From: CAMDKS01 sp964402975
GTDB lineage: Bacteria; Bdellovibrionota_B; Oligoflexia; Oligoflexales; RGVZ01
Length of the DNA: 39,519 nt
Direction: 5' to 3'
NCBI GenBank assembly: GCA_964402975.1
Contig: CAYOEM010000022.1
Coordinates: 1-39,519, forward strand
The notes below the pieces were generated by a model. It saw only the letters and a program-made list of their open reading frames with translations, did no database searches and was not told the DNA's origin. The translations under genes were made by a program, and so were the position numbers. Every line of letters starts with the position of its first letter. The first letter of the stretch is position 1. Positions 25,655-33,550 of this stretch are shown piece after piece.

Positions 25655-26854
25655 ATGATTTTTAAGACAAATATTGGATGTTATACGGCCAATCTCATAG
25701 TTGGATCACTCTCATGGTTTCTTTGCAGTACTGCGTCTTTTGGCGCAAATGAGATCAAAATAAACCTCTGCAATGAGACGGACCAGAAAATCTATACCGC
25801 GGTTGCCTACGAGCCGGATGTGGGCATGCCGTTGATGTCTCGAGGATGGTGGACTATTAATGCTCAATCATGCACTGGTCTTGAGTTACCAATCGGTTCA
25901 GACAAGATTTTATTATACGCGTCCGCCGAAGGCAATTTGAAGGATTGGCAGGGGCAGGTTGAACTTTGCGTCGACGCGAATGACAAGTTTGACTTTAATG
26001 GTGCTCAGAGTATGGCGTGCGATGTTGGTAACTTAGCTAAAAAGCGTTTTAGGGAATTATCCTTGCGTGAGCTTACAGCGGCTTCTGAGAGTGGGCAGCC
26101 AACTTATACGTTCAAGGCTAGTGATGCCACGCGCCTTTCAGACGCGATCAGAATCTGTAACGACTCCAGTGATGTCGTTTATCTCGCATATTCACAAAAG
26201 AGCTCTCAAGCCGTTGATATGGCGTTGGCAGGCTGGTTTAAAGTTCTGGCGGGTGGATGCTATGAAACTATGAAGTCCTCTGATGCGGACGAGCTTTATC
26301 TATTTGCGAACAATGAGCGCGGCAATAAGAGGTGGAAAGGCGACATACCGTTATGCACGAATTCATATGATGGTTTTTTATTTACTGAAGCATCATCGAT
26401 GAAATGCCAGGCAAATAACGAGAGGCGACAGCTTTTCAAGAAGATACCGATGAATAGAACGGGGGACTTCGAGTACCATCTAAAACCGATGTTGTCGGAG
26501 GCGTCTAGGTCGGCCGTTCAGCTGTGCAATCAAAGTGCATCCAAGATCGTCGTTGCAATAGCATACGAGAATTCTGATTTTCGTGGGCAAGTGATCACCA
26601 GCGGCTGGTTTGGTGTAAAGCCGAGTGAATGTTCTGCCGCGCTTGCCGTGGATTCTGATGTCTTACTTGTTCACGTGCAAGATGATTCGGGAAATATTCT
26701 GAGATCAGGATCCATTTCCGCATGTATTCATGGCGTCAAGGCGTTTGAATTTTCCGATGCGACGTCCATGAGCTGTAGCGAAGAAGGTGAGGAAAAAAAA
26801 TCCTTTGACGCAATAACGATCGAGCCTGGAGATGTCAAGGTTCAACTTCCTTAA
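25655..26854 (+). CDS. Secreted protein with three tandem DUF1036 domains
   Basis: After a signal peptide ending near ASFG (residue 30), the 399-residue protein repeats one unit three times, at about 35-140, 164-270 and 286-395. Each unit has a LCN or ICN start, a strand (YTAVAY, YLAYS, VAIAYE), a GWW or GWF aromatic turn (residues 64, 193 and 318), a Cys about ten residues later, a strand (ILLYA, LYLFA, LLVHV), a second Cys (LCV, LCT, ACI) and a SMxC near the end. This is the DUF1036 pattern; four conserved Cys per unit suggest disulfides in the periplasm or outside. Usually one such domain is found. The ATG at 25655 has AAGGA eight bases upstream; a longer frame overlapping the dehydrogenase is not likely. 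Function unknown. Confidence 0.8.
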   Translation: MIFKTNIGCYTANLIVGSLSWFLCSTASFGANEIKINLCNETDQKIYTAVAYEPDVGMPLMSRGWWTINAQSCTGLELPIGSDKILLYASAEGNLKDWQGQVELCVDANDKFDFNGAQSMACDVGNLAKKRFRELSLRELTAASESGQPTYTFKASDATRLSDAIRICNDSSDVVYLAYSQKSSQAVDMALAGWFKVLAGGCYETMKSSDADELYLFANNERGNKRWKGDIPLCTNSYDGFLFTEASSMKCQANNERRQLFKKIPMNRTGDFEYHLKPMLSEASRSAVQLCNQSASKIVVAIAYENSDFRGQVITSGWFGVKPSECSAALAVDSDVLLVHVQDDSGNILRSGSISACIHGVKAFEFSDATSMSCSEEGEEKKSFDAITIEPGDVKVQLP

Positions 26855-26880
26855 AGAGCCCTTCGACAAATCTATGAACT

Positions 26881-26909
26881 CAAGGCCCCATGCTACGCTT
26901 GGGGCCTTG
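26881..26909. terminator. Bidirectional hairpin between the DUF1036 and LytM genes
   Basis: A perfect ten-base stem CAAGGCCCCA / TGGGGCCTTG with a nine-base loop lies 26 bases after the DUF1036 stop and 11 bases before the stop of the converging peptidase gene. No clear T run follows, so its strength is uncertain. Confidence 0.65.
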
Positions 26910-26920
26910 ACGTATTAGCC

Positions 26921-28009
26921 TTAGGGAGCGGGAGGCTGTCGCACCTGCCACTTAAAGTTTTTGCTTGTTCGATTCCCAGCGTGATCTTCAGCGTGAATTG
27001 TGATGGAGTGGTCTCCTCCGACGTTACTAAACCATCGTTGACCTTCGGTTGAGAAGCCGATGTTCACTGTCAGTTTCCTGCATTCATAATTTCCGCACGT
27101 TAGCTCCGGGACAAAGAAATGTTCTACGAACTGGGTGTTCGAAGTTCCGCCTGGTAGCTCGCAAAAATCCCAAACCAATCGTTCCCTGGGGTCATCATCA
27201 AGTTGATAGGTGATCTTATGGGGGGGAACCACGAACTTATCGTGCAATATAAGATCATGAATTGTCGCATAAATTCCGTAGGCGCCTTGAATCGGTAGGC
27301 TTGGATCTTGAGGGTAGCCATTTCGCATAAGACCCACATCTACAAACTCGGGCGCTTTTGTGTCATTTAGGGCATCAAGAAAATTGAAAGGATTACGGTA
27401 GGCCCCACCGCGAGCGAGGACATTTAAATGCACATGGTGGTAGACCTCGCCGTAGGTGCTGACCATCCAGTAATAGACCTCGCCTATTTTAGTTCCAGCA
27501 GGGATGGGTGCTTTACTTCGGAAAGCATCCCAAATAGCTTGGGGGATAGAATCGCGGTCCACATGATGGTACTGCCAAACGTATCCGGCGCTGTCGAGTA
27601 TGGCGACCTCCCAATAAGCTGGTCCTGGTCCATAGTTAGAGATGTTGACGACTTGGCCACCCACTGATGCGAGCACATCAGTTCCCGCATCCGCCCGAAT
27701 ATCCAAACCATGGTGAAAGTAGGGTTCACCACCGTAATTTTGGTAACTAGCTGTATTATGACCGATAGATTTAACCTGCACGGGCCAAGGATATCGAACC
27801 TTTGTGGCCGCTGATGATCCGGCTGTGGCCATGGTGATGTAATGAGGTTTGTAGTCCCGCTCAGCATCGAAGTCCTCAGTCTGGGCAACTTTTATCGAAG
27901 GAACATGTTTATGGCTAAAATAACCTAGACCTGGTCCAGCAGGAGTCGGACCACATGATGTGAAAATTAAAGAGGCCAAAGTCAACTGATGTGAGTACTT
28001 GATCTTCAT
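26921..28009 (-). CDS. LytM/M23-family peptidase lipoprotein
   Basis: The 362-residue protein has a lipobox FTSC (C19) and an M23 peptidase domain (about 75-220). Its zinc motif HHGLD (H99, D103) and the HxH motif VYHHVHLNV (H192, H194) are both complete, so it should be catalytically active, unlike many LytM regulators. YPWPV and GTDVLASVGGQVV are further family marks. The C-terminal third (about 235-362) is a separate beta-rich domain of unknown type ending in a DHAGNRT segment. It would cleave peptidoglycan cross-bridges or peptides from the envelope. No strong ribosome site precedes the ATG. Confidence 0.87.
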   Translation of the reverse strand: MKIKYSHQLTLASLIFTSCGPTPAGPGLGYFSHKHVPSIKVAQTEDFDAERDYKPHYITMATAGSSAATKVRYPWPVQVKSIGHNTASYQNYGGEPYFHHGLDIRADAGTDVLASVGGQVVNISNYGPGPAYWEVAILDSAGYVWQYHHVDRDSIPQAIWDAFRSKAPIPAGTKIGEVYYWMVSTYGEVYHHVHLNVLARGGAYRNPFNFLDALNDTKAPEFVDVGLMRNGYPQDPSLPIQGAYGIYATIHDLILHDKFVVPPHKITYQLDDDPRERLVWDFCELPGGTSNTQFVEHFFVPELTCGNYECRKLTVNIGFSTEGQRWFSNVGGDHSITIHAEDHAGNRTSKNFKWQVRQPPAP

Positions 28010-28097
28010 GATCTTATGCTCCAGTGCATTAAAGGGCAGAATTCTCCAAGTTTATCACAAGACCGTATGGATCATTGGCCTGTTTTTTTTAGGGCCG

Positions 28098-28520
28098 TCA
28101 TAATTTGCCGGATTTGTTTAAAATAAAGATCCCTAAGGCCCCCACTATTAGTAGGCTTGACGAGATGGCTGCCCCAGTAAAAAATCGCGAGATAACCGTG
28201 GCTCCTGTTACGAAAGCACATGACCCGATGCCGCTAGCAATGATGTAAATTGGTATCGAGACAACAATCGCAGGTCCAACCAGTGGTAGAAAGCCTGTTT
28301 CACCGGTCGCTGGATCAGTACCACCCGGATACATCCAAAGTAAGATTCCAATCATGACAAACCAGGGAACAACGGCCCCTATGGGAAACGCTATATAGGT
28401 CCAATAGTTCATTTCTTGCCTTGTGAAATAATGGGCCGCTTTGTTTAGTCCGAAGAAAAAAGCGAGGAAAATGATCAATCCCCATATGATCCCAGCAATC
28501 TCGACAAAAGACTTCCACAT
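28098..28520 (-). CDS. Small membrane protein of unknown family
   Basis: This 140-residue protein has four hydrophobic segments (about 6-28, 45-65, 80-105 and 112-135) separated by short polar loops, including WMYPGGTDPATGETGFLP. I do not recognise it. GAGGAA stands a few bases before the ATG at 28520. It is followed by the M23 gene on the same strand at 88 bases and preceded by the DUF962 gene at 60, so these may form one unit. Confidence 0.65.
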   Translation of the reverse strand: MWKSFVEIAGIIWGLIIFLAFFFGLNKAAHYFTRQEMNYWTYIAFPIGAVVPWFVMIGILLWMYPGGTDPATGETGFLPLVGPAIVVSIPIYIIASGIGSCAFVTGATVISRFFTGAAISSSLLIVGALGIFILNKSGKL

Positions 28521-28580
28521 ATGAATTCCTCAATGTTGGGCCATGTTTGGCGGTTAACCAAGAGTCGCCTCCCAATTATG

Positions 28581-28919
28581 TCACCAGGTTGTTTGAATGC
28601 CAAATTTCTGAAAATCCGCTAATAGCCGCCCAGAAATAGCGCGCCAACACATCAGCCAGTCTGCCAGTAAAGAATAAGCCGGATATTTGAATGTGGCAGG
28701 CTGATTTTTCTCAAAGAAAAAGTGACCAAACCATGCTGGAGCATACCCGCAAAGTACAGAAATAAGCAGCCAAGAGTAATGGCCGGTCGTCATAGCACAG
28801 AGACTTGTGGTTAGTGCCAAGGTAGAGCCTAAATAGTGCATACGCCGACAGCGACTTGACCTGTGTTCACCCAAGTAATACGGCCAAAATTCGTAAAAAT
28901 TAGTCGGTTCGGATGACAC
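28581..28919 (-). CDS. DUF962/Mpo1-like membrane protein
   Basis: The 112-residue protein carries the family signature: FWPYYLGEHRSSRCRRMHYLGSTLAL, GYAPAWFGHFFFEKNQPATFKYPAYSLLADW. Yeast Mpo1, of the same family, is an iron-dependent dioxygenase that shortens 2-hydroxy fatty acids; the conserved His residues (in LGEH, MH and GH) are present. Bacterial members are untested. The start is GTG at 28919 with AAGG six bases upstream. About two to three membrane helices are expected. Confidence 0.82.
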   Translation of the reverse strand: MSSEPTNFYEFWPYYLGEHRSSRCRRMHYLGSTLALTTSLCAMTTGHYSWLLISVLCGYAPAWFGHFFFEKNQPATFKYPAYSLLADWLMCWRAISGRLLADFQKFGIQTTW

Positions 28920-28944
28920 CGAGAGCCTTCCACCAGAGAATTGT

Positions 28945-30009
28945 TTATTTAGTCAACTCGCTGATCTCAAGCTGCAGTCGGTCCAGGTAACCTTTCATGA
29001 AGTGATCACTGATTCGCCTAGGCCAGCCCATGGCGCCCACTGAGTCACCAGATGAGGACGATGAAGCACTTGCTCTTCTTGTTAAATTAATAAACTCTTG
29101 TAAAGATTCTTCAGTGGGAGCTAGCTCCCTAGGGATTTCAGCTGCTGCAACGGATCCTGCGTTTGCGCCACCAAAAAGCTGTGTGTCGGGCCGGTATTCC
29201 ACCCGGTCGTCATGAAACCAAACAAGGGAGCCAAAGTGTTTCAACCAAAACGGCACAGTCGCCACGATATCAAGGCCGTTGACCACCCTAAAGTATCGCC
29301 CCAAGAATTCTTTGCGCATCAGGTTACTGACATCCTCATCGCCAAATAGGGGCTGTCCAAAAGTCACCACGCGAGCAATTCGAGGGCCTCTGAAAAGTAA
29401 CCGATCAAATGTTTCCGTGTATGCGTAAAGACCAGCGAGAGCGCCGCCTAGGCTATGACCGGTGACCCAAAATGTTTTATCGCCAGCACCGTGTGATCTC
29501 AGTGCTTTAACCACGTCGTCACGAAGGCCTCGCCAAGCGCGGTAAAACCCTTTGTGCACACGGCCGTGTTTGACAGAATCTGTCGTCGCGCGCAAGTCTA
29601 CGAACCAGTCGCGCATGCTATTCATATCAGTTCCCCGGAAAGCCAAAACCACACACCGCTTGTTGGACATGACGACAGCACTCATGGACCCAGATGTTAT
29701 CGTGTCACTACTATCAAAGCCGAGGCTTTTGGCCTGCTTGTTAAAAACAGACTCCTCGGAATAGGCTAGGCGGCTGGCGATAGCAGTCGAGTTGATAATC
29801 TGCCAAATGTTTAGGTCGAGGTCGGACGCCCCGGGAGACCCAAAACGGCTGTTTCCAAGGCCGAATACACAGGCCGATTCAGTGGCGGATACCGAGCTGA
29901 CGGCTGACGTATCAGAGGTTTTCCGTGCCTTACAGCCATTCAGCCCAAATAATGCAATGGTCAAACAGACAGATGCTAACGTCAAATAATTTGAGTGTTT
30001 TATAGGCAT
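28945..30009 (-). CDS. Class 3 lipase lipoprotein
   Basis: The 354-residue protein has a lipobox GLNGC (C26). The alpha/beta-hydrolase core has FRGTDMNSMRDWFVDLRA, VHKGFYRAW, the nucleophile elbow TGHSLGGALA (S186), TFGQPLFGD and NGLDIVATVP (D247), with a catalytic His downstream near 258-266. These are features of lipase_3 enzymes, which cleave triacylglycerols or phospholipids. A Ser-rich stretch precedes the C-terminus. AGGGG precedes the ATG at 30009. It lies between the DUF962 gene and the inverted-repeat element, all on the minus strand. It is likely anchored in the outer membrane. Confidence 0.88.
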   Translation of the reverse strand: MPIKHSNYLTLASVCLTIALFGLNGCKARKTSDTSAVSSVSATESACVFGLGNSRFGSPGASDLDLNIWQIINSTAIASRLAYSEESVFNKQAKSLGFDSSDTITSGSMSAVVMSNKRCVVLAFRGTDMNSMRDWFVDLRATTDSVKHGRVHKGFYRAWRGLRDDVVKALRSHGAGDKTFWVTGHSLGGALAGLYAYTETFDRLLFRGPRIARVVTFGQPLFGDEDVSNLMRKEFLGRYFRVVNGLDIVATVPFWLKHFGSLVWFHDDRVEYRPDTQLFGGANAGSVAAAEIPRELAPTEESLQEFINLTRRASASSSSSGDSVGAMGWPRRISDHFMKGYLDRLQLEISELTK

Positions 30010-30085
30010 AACCCCTCGACGACCGGTAATTTCAAATATGGCGATTCTTTGAATTTACCGCTTAGGGGTTATATACGTCCAGCTC

Positions 30086-30190
30086 AATCGAACGATCAAA
30101 TTGGGGACACCCGACTGATTGGCTATTAAATGAACTGATGTTCAATCAATACTCAATCAGTCGAGCGTCCCCATTCGATTCCATTCGATT
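30086..30190. repeat. REP-like imperfect inverted-repeat element
   Basis: Arms GGGGACACCCGACTGATTG (30103-30121) and CAATCAGTCGAGCGTCCCC (30154-30172) are complementary at 17 of 19 positions around a 32-base centre that itself holds TGAAC / GTTCA (30131-30144). The pairing continues outside as AATCGAA (30086-30092) and TTCGATT (30184-30190). The right edge coincides with the stop codon of the lipoprotein gene ending at 30189. The GGGGAC palindrome recalls REP sequences mobilised by RAYT (TnpA-REP) transposases. No second copy is in the window, and a transcriptional role (hairpin after the gene) is also possible. Confidence 0.55.
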
Positions 30191-30887
30191 AGCACTTGTG
30201 CGGGTTTATTTTAACGATTGGTTTTTGAGTCAGATCCGGTTTCGGGCAGTCGGGTTTTTGTTCGACCTGTTTGGTCGCGGGCGCTTGTTTCATCGTCTGC
30301 TCCTGGGTAATGACCTGGTCTTGAGCGGTTGGCATCTTTTCCAATTCCTTGGTGTCCGCCTGCTGAATCGGAGCTTGGTTTAGGTAGTAGTAGTAGGTTA
30401 CATTCTGAAGGCGGTAAGCCCTGTGAAAGAAGAATCGGTGGGCGTGGCCTCTGACTAAGTAAACAGGCTGATATTGGTTATAGGCTTGGCAAGAGTCCAA
30501 AATAACCGGCTCTTGTTGCACTTCGACCGCTAGACGAATCAGTCTGCTTGGGCATTGTCTGTAGTGAAACCATCCGCGAGTTTCAGTTTGTGCAACCTGT
30601 ACTTGTTCCTGAGATAGGACTTGATCTGGTTTTTGAGATTGTTTGTAAAGATCTGGGAGCTCTTGTTCCTGAACCTGTTCCGCGCTTTTTTGTGACGGTA
30701 AACCTTTGACAACGCGCAGCTCATCAAGATTTGTGGCGAGACTCGTTGAACCATCATCTTGAACAGCGATGATAGCTCCAACCGGAGCGTCAAGGCTCTC
30801 TTGTAGATTCTGCTTTGATTTTTGATGAGCCCCACATGCATAAACTGTCGTTAGCATGGGGATGACCAGTGCATACCGTAATCTCAT
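30189..30887 (-). CDS. Gln-rich lipoprotein of unknown function
   Basis: The 232-residue protein has a lipobox VYAC (C18). The mature chain is Gln-rich, with EQVQEQELPDLYKQSQK and QEQVQVAQTETR stretches, then a Cys-containing compact region (RQCPSRLIRLAVEV, DSCQAYNQYQPVYLVRGHAHRF, NVTYYYYLNQAP), and a Gln/Lys/Pro-rich tail ending in NPHKC. A strong AAGGAG seven bases before the ATG at 30887 sets this start; the frame runs 90 codons further upstream, but that part is shadow sequence. The inverted-repeat element abuts its stop. No family is recognised. The low-complexity parts suggest a spacer between the membrane anchor and a small folded domain. Confidence 0.7.
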   Translation of the reverse strand: MRLRYALVIPMLTTVYACGAHQKSKQNLQESLDAPVGAIIAVQDDGSTSLATNLDELRVVKGLPSQKSAEQVQEQELPDLYKQSQKPDQVLSQEQVQVAQTETRGWFHYRQCPSRLIRLAVEVQQEPVILDSCQAYNQYQPVYLVRGHAHRFFFHRAYRLQNVTYYYYLNQAPIQQADTKELEKMPTAQDQVITQEQTMKQAPATKQVEQKPDCPKPDLTQKPIVKINPHKC

Positions 30888-31026
30888 AACCAATCTCCTT
30901 TGTGTAAAGTTGCGCTCGGCAAATTGTTTACCGAACGCCTCCTCATAAATCGATTGGTCATGGATTTTCAAACTAAGATTGCTTGTTTGGATCAATATCC
31001 GTTTGCCAGATGTAAACGGGTATCTT

Positions 31027-31290
31027 TTACTCGTCCTGAACCCTACGGCAGCTAATGCCCGCCTCTTGATACATGCCGCAGTCGATATTGTCGCGAGCTT
31101 CATCCTCAGTTGCTCCCGATGAGCTAACCGGGATCCAAGGGTTTGTAGGGTAATCACCGCCCATAAAGCACCAACCAGAGCATTCCCAAGCCTCGGCTTG
31201 CTTAATGCCTTCGAACGCCAGAGCGGGTTGAGTTAACGCGATCCACATGAAGACTTGGAAAGCAGGGGTAGAAATTCGAACTCGTTTCAC
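31027..31290 (-). CDS. Small secreted Cys-containing protein
   Basis: This 87-residue protein starts with GTG at 31290, where GAGGAG stands nine bases upstream; earlier in-frame starts lack such a site. The signal peptide (KRVR then a hydrophobic core) ends at PALA before FEGIKQ. The mature part of about 60 residues has four Cys (ECSGWC, DCG, SCRR) and could form two disulfides. GATEDEARDNIDC resembles small Oligoflexia/Bdellovibrio exported proteins of unknown function, but I cannot name a family. It lies 139 bases before the lipoprotein gene on the same strand. Confidence 0.6.
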   Translation of the reverse strand: MKRVRISTPAFQVFMWIALTQPALAFEGIKQAEAWECSGWCFMGGDYPTNPWIPVSSSGATEDEARDNIDCGMYQEAGISCRRVQDE

Positions 31291-31447
31291 GGTTTTATGC
31301 TCCTCAAAAAAACTCAACGCATTAAACATGTCCAATTATCAATAGGGCGCCTTAATATTAGCCAGCGGATTTGATCAGAAACTAATTAAAAATCAAACAA
31401 GTATCTGCTATGATGTTGCAACAATTGATTAGTAAATGGAGTGTGAA

Positions 31448-32296
31448 ATGTCCAATACGTTGCCTTCGGCGTTGCAATGTGCATTCGCGTTTGTTGTTCT
31501 GGCAGTTCCATTGGCTGGCTACTCCCAGCCTAAAGCGACCGATACGATTCCGGTGCTTGCTCCATCGGGTTACGCAGCCGACTCGAAAGTTGGTCCTTAC
31601 AACCAACCTGAGTGGACGACTCATCGTCGGTTTACCACGTCGCGTACGTATGTGATTCCTGAGGGTGATCTTGGTGCGGAAGTTTGGCTCAAGGCTCATA
31701 AATATAAGGACGACACGCCTAATGATTATTTGCTTCAGCAAGAAATTGAATACGGGCTTGCCAACAGAATTCAGCTTGATTTGTACGTCAACCAGATCAA
31801 CAAGGAAAAAGACGGCAAACGTAAATGGGATACGGAAGGTGTCCAGTACGAAATCCGTTGGGCTATGGCAAATTGGGGCGAGATGGCGTTAAACCCCACT
31901 TGGTACTTCGAGTATCACTGGGTAAAGAACGGGCCTGAAAAGGGTGAGGTTCGACTGCTTCTTGCAGATAATCTTTCCGACAATTGGCATTTTTCCTCCA
32001 ACCTAGGCTATGAGCTCGAGTTGTGGGGTGAAGAACGTGAAAGAGAACTCGTTGCCACTTTGGCGATTGGTACGACATCGTTCTCACAAACTTTCTCGGT
32101 AGGGGCTGAGGTCAAGGGCGAATGGGTCGATACAAAAGATACTCGCGGCCATATGCGCCCTGAAACGATGGTGGGTCCAAGTTTTAGCTGGCGACCTGTT
32201 CGATCGGTTCACGTTGACTTGGCTCCCCTTTTTGGAATTCAAGACGATGCGCCTCGTAACGAAGTTTGGTTGATTGTTGGTGCCGAGCTAAATTAA
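31448..32296 (+). CDS. Probable outer-membrane beta-barrel or periplasmic beta protein
   Basis: The 282-residue protein has a signal peptide ending at GYSQ (about residue 27). The mature part alternates short polar turns with aromatic amphipathic strands of eight to ten residues (TTSRTYVIPEGDLGAEVWLKAHKY, RIQLDLYVNQIN, ALNPTWYFEYHWV, WHFSSNLGYELELWG, FSQTFSVGAEVKGEWV), as in outer-membrane barrels of about 10-12 strands. It does not end in Phe but in AELN. The ATG at 31448 follows GGAG at six bases, deciding against the ATG at 31436. The gene converges with the TonB-like gene at 11 bases. Function unknown. Confidence 0.7.
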   Translation: MSNTLPSALQCAFAFVVLAVPLAGYSQPKATDTIPVLAPSGYAADSKVGPYNQPEWTTHRRFTTSRTYVIPEGDLGAEVWLKAHKYKDDTPNDYLLQQEIEYGLANRIQLDLYVNQINKEKDGKRKWDTEGVQYEIRWAMANWGEMALNPTWYFEYHWVKNGPEKGEVRLLLADNLSDNWHFSSNLGYELELWGEERERELVATLAIGTTSFSQTFSVGAEVKGEWVDTKDTRGHMRPETMVGPSFSWRPVRSVHVDLAPLFGIQDDAPRNEVWLIVGAELN

Positions 32297-32307
32297 GCGC
32301 TGGTGTC

Positions 32308-32937
32308 TTAGTGACCTAGAAACGCAAAACTAAGCTCTGCCTTGGATGAAATCGGTCGTCCGTACAGGTCCTTGGCTGGGACGTATCGAGCGTTTCTTGC
32401 TGAGGCAATGGCTTCCGTATCGATGTTTAGTCCGGATGGGTTTCTAAGTCTCGTATCAACCACGCGACCCTTCTCATCCAGAGAAAGTTCGAAAACGAGA
32501 ATTCCTCGAAATCCTCTATTTAAAGCGTCGTCCGTAAATCGGGGCACGATAATTGATTCGCGTTCAAGAATGGGAAGTTGAAACGCTGACGAGCCCACGT
32601 TAGAAGCTGGCGCATGTGCTTGTGAGTTAACCGCGACGCTTGTAGTGCTGCGTTGAGATGTGCTTTGGGACGCAAGCCGGTTGTCTTTAATTCGATATTT
32701 TTGTGAGGATTGCTCAGCCTTTTTGATGCGGTTCGGGTTGGGATCGGAGTATTTTGTTGGATTATCGATTGGAGCCCACGCATTCTCGCTGGTGCTGGAG
32801 TAAAAGCTAATACTCAATGCGTTGCCGCCAATAAATTGATTTTGTCTGCCCGAATGTGGCATTTTGGTTAAAGCTACAAATAGAGCTACGTGAAACGTAA
32901 CTGATAGACAAACCACCTTTGAGATGCGTAGTTCCAT
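32308..32937 (-). CDS. TonB-like protein
   Basis: The 209-residue protein has one N-terminal membrane helix (KVVCLSVTFHVALFVALT, about 8-25), a Ser/Asn/Pro-rich linker (about 30-125) and a TonB C-terminal domain with GILVFELSLDEKGRVVDTRLRNPSGL, AIASARNARYVPA and FAFLGH. TonB proteins transmit energy from ExbB/ExbD to outer-membrane transporters; neither gene is here. The start at 32937 fits the family, with no strong ribosome site; a TTG at 32988 would give 17 more residues. The linker is shorter and less Pro-rich than in classical TonB. Confidence 0.75.
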   Translation of the reverse strand: MELRISKVVCLSVTFHVALFVALTKMPHSGRQNQFIGGNALSISFYSSTSENAWAPIDNPTKYSDPNPNRIKKAEQSSQKYRIKDNRLASQSTSQRSTTSVAVNSQAHAPASNVGSSAFQLPILERESIIVPRFTDDALNRGFRGILVFELSLDEKGRVVDTRLRNPSGLNIDTEAIASARNARYVPAKDLYGRPISSKAELSFAFLGH

Positions 32938-33104
32938 ACACGAGCTTTCGGAGTTTCTTGGGTCGTATTTTAGTATTTTAGCAGTCAAATGGCCGTGACG
33001 TTATTACGCCAATATTATTGGCTACTTAAAAATGGCCGTTGTAGCCCAACAGGTGAGATTTGGCAGTAGGGATTTTGGCCAGGGCATGGTTTGCCGGCGT
33101 CATT

Positions 33105-33120
33105 GCCTTCAAGGGAAGGC
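33105..33120. promoter_or_regulatory. Hairpin in the leader of the secreted-protein gene
   Basis: A perfect GCCTTC-AAGG-GAAGGC stem-loop lies about 50 bases before the start at 33173. It could be a 5' leader structure; nothing else in the surrounding 235-base divergent region with the TonB-like gene stands out. Confidence 0.3.
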
Positions 33121-33172
33121 CCTAGTAAAATCTGAGTCAGGCAATTTTTTTTGAATGAACAGCGAGGTGGCT

Positions 33173-33550
33173 ATGAAGTTTTTGAAGATTTCCAGCGGAT
33201 TTTGCGCAGGTCTTTTGACATCCACGGTCGTTTTAGCCTCGGGCGATAGCAAAAACACACAAGAGACTCCGACTAATCCTGCTGCTACTGAAACAAAGCA
33301 GTCCGAAAAGCCTGCGCCAGGAAAAAAAAGCGCTGGTAAGAAAGCAAAAAAAGTTGAAATGGCTTATTTTGAAGGATGTGGTCGCAAGGATAAAAAAGAT
33401 CAGTGGGCAGAGTTTTATGCAAACTGCGAAACAGAAGAAAACGGCGTTGAAAAACCTGCTCCTCCGTGTAAGGCAGGTTGGGTTAAGGTGGCAGATGTTG
33501 TACCCATAAATATGATAAGCCATCTTCAAAAGTGTATTGTTGAATTGTGA
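33173..33550 (+). CDS. Secreted Lys-rich Cys-containing protein
   Basis: The 125-residue protein has a signal peptide ending near VVLASG (about residue 24), a Lys/Thr/Pro-rich linker (KPAPGKKSAGKKAKK), and a C-terminal domain of about 65 residues with four Cys (GCG, NCE, PPCK, KCI). The ATG at 33173 has GAGG five bases upstream; a longer ATG at 33155 is less likely. The final codons overlap the next gene by four bases (GTGA), so the two are translationally coupled. No family is recognised. A processed or disulfide-bonded secreted peptide is possible. Confidence 0.7.
   Translation: MKFLKISSGFCAGLLTSTVVLASGDSKNTQETPTNPAATETKQSEKPAPGKKSAGKKAKKVEMAYFEGCGRKDKKDQWAEFYANCETEENGVEKPAPPCKAGWVKVADVVPINMISHLQKCIVEL

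Noticed and set aside
31382..31741. A 119-residue minus-strand frame opposite the outer-membrane gene
   Set aside because: It is Arg-rich shadow sequence with no ribosome site and no conserved motif.
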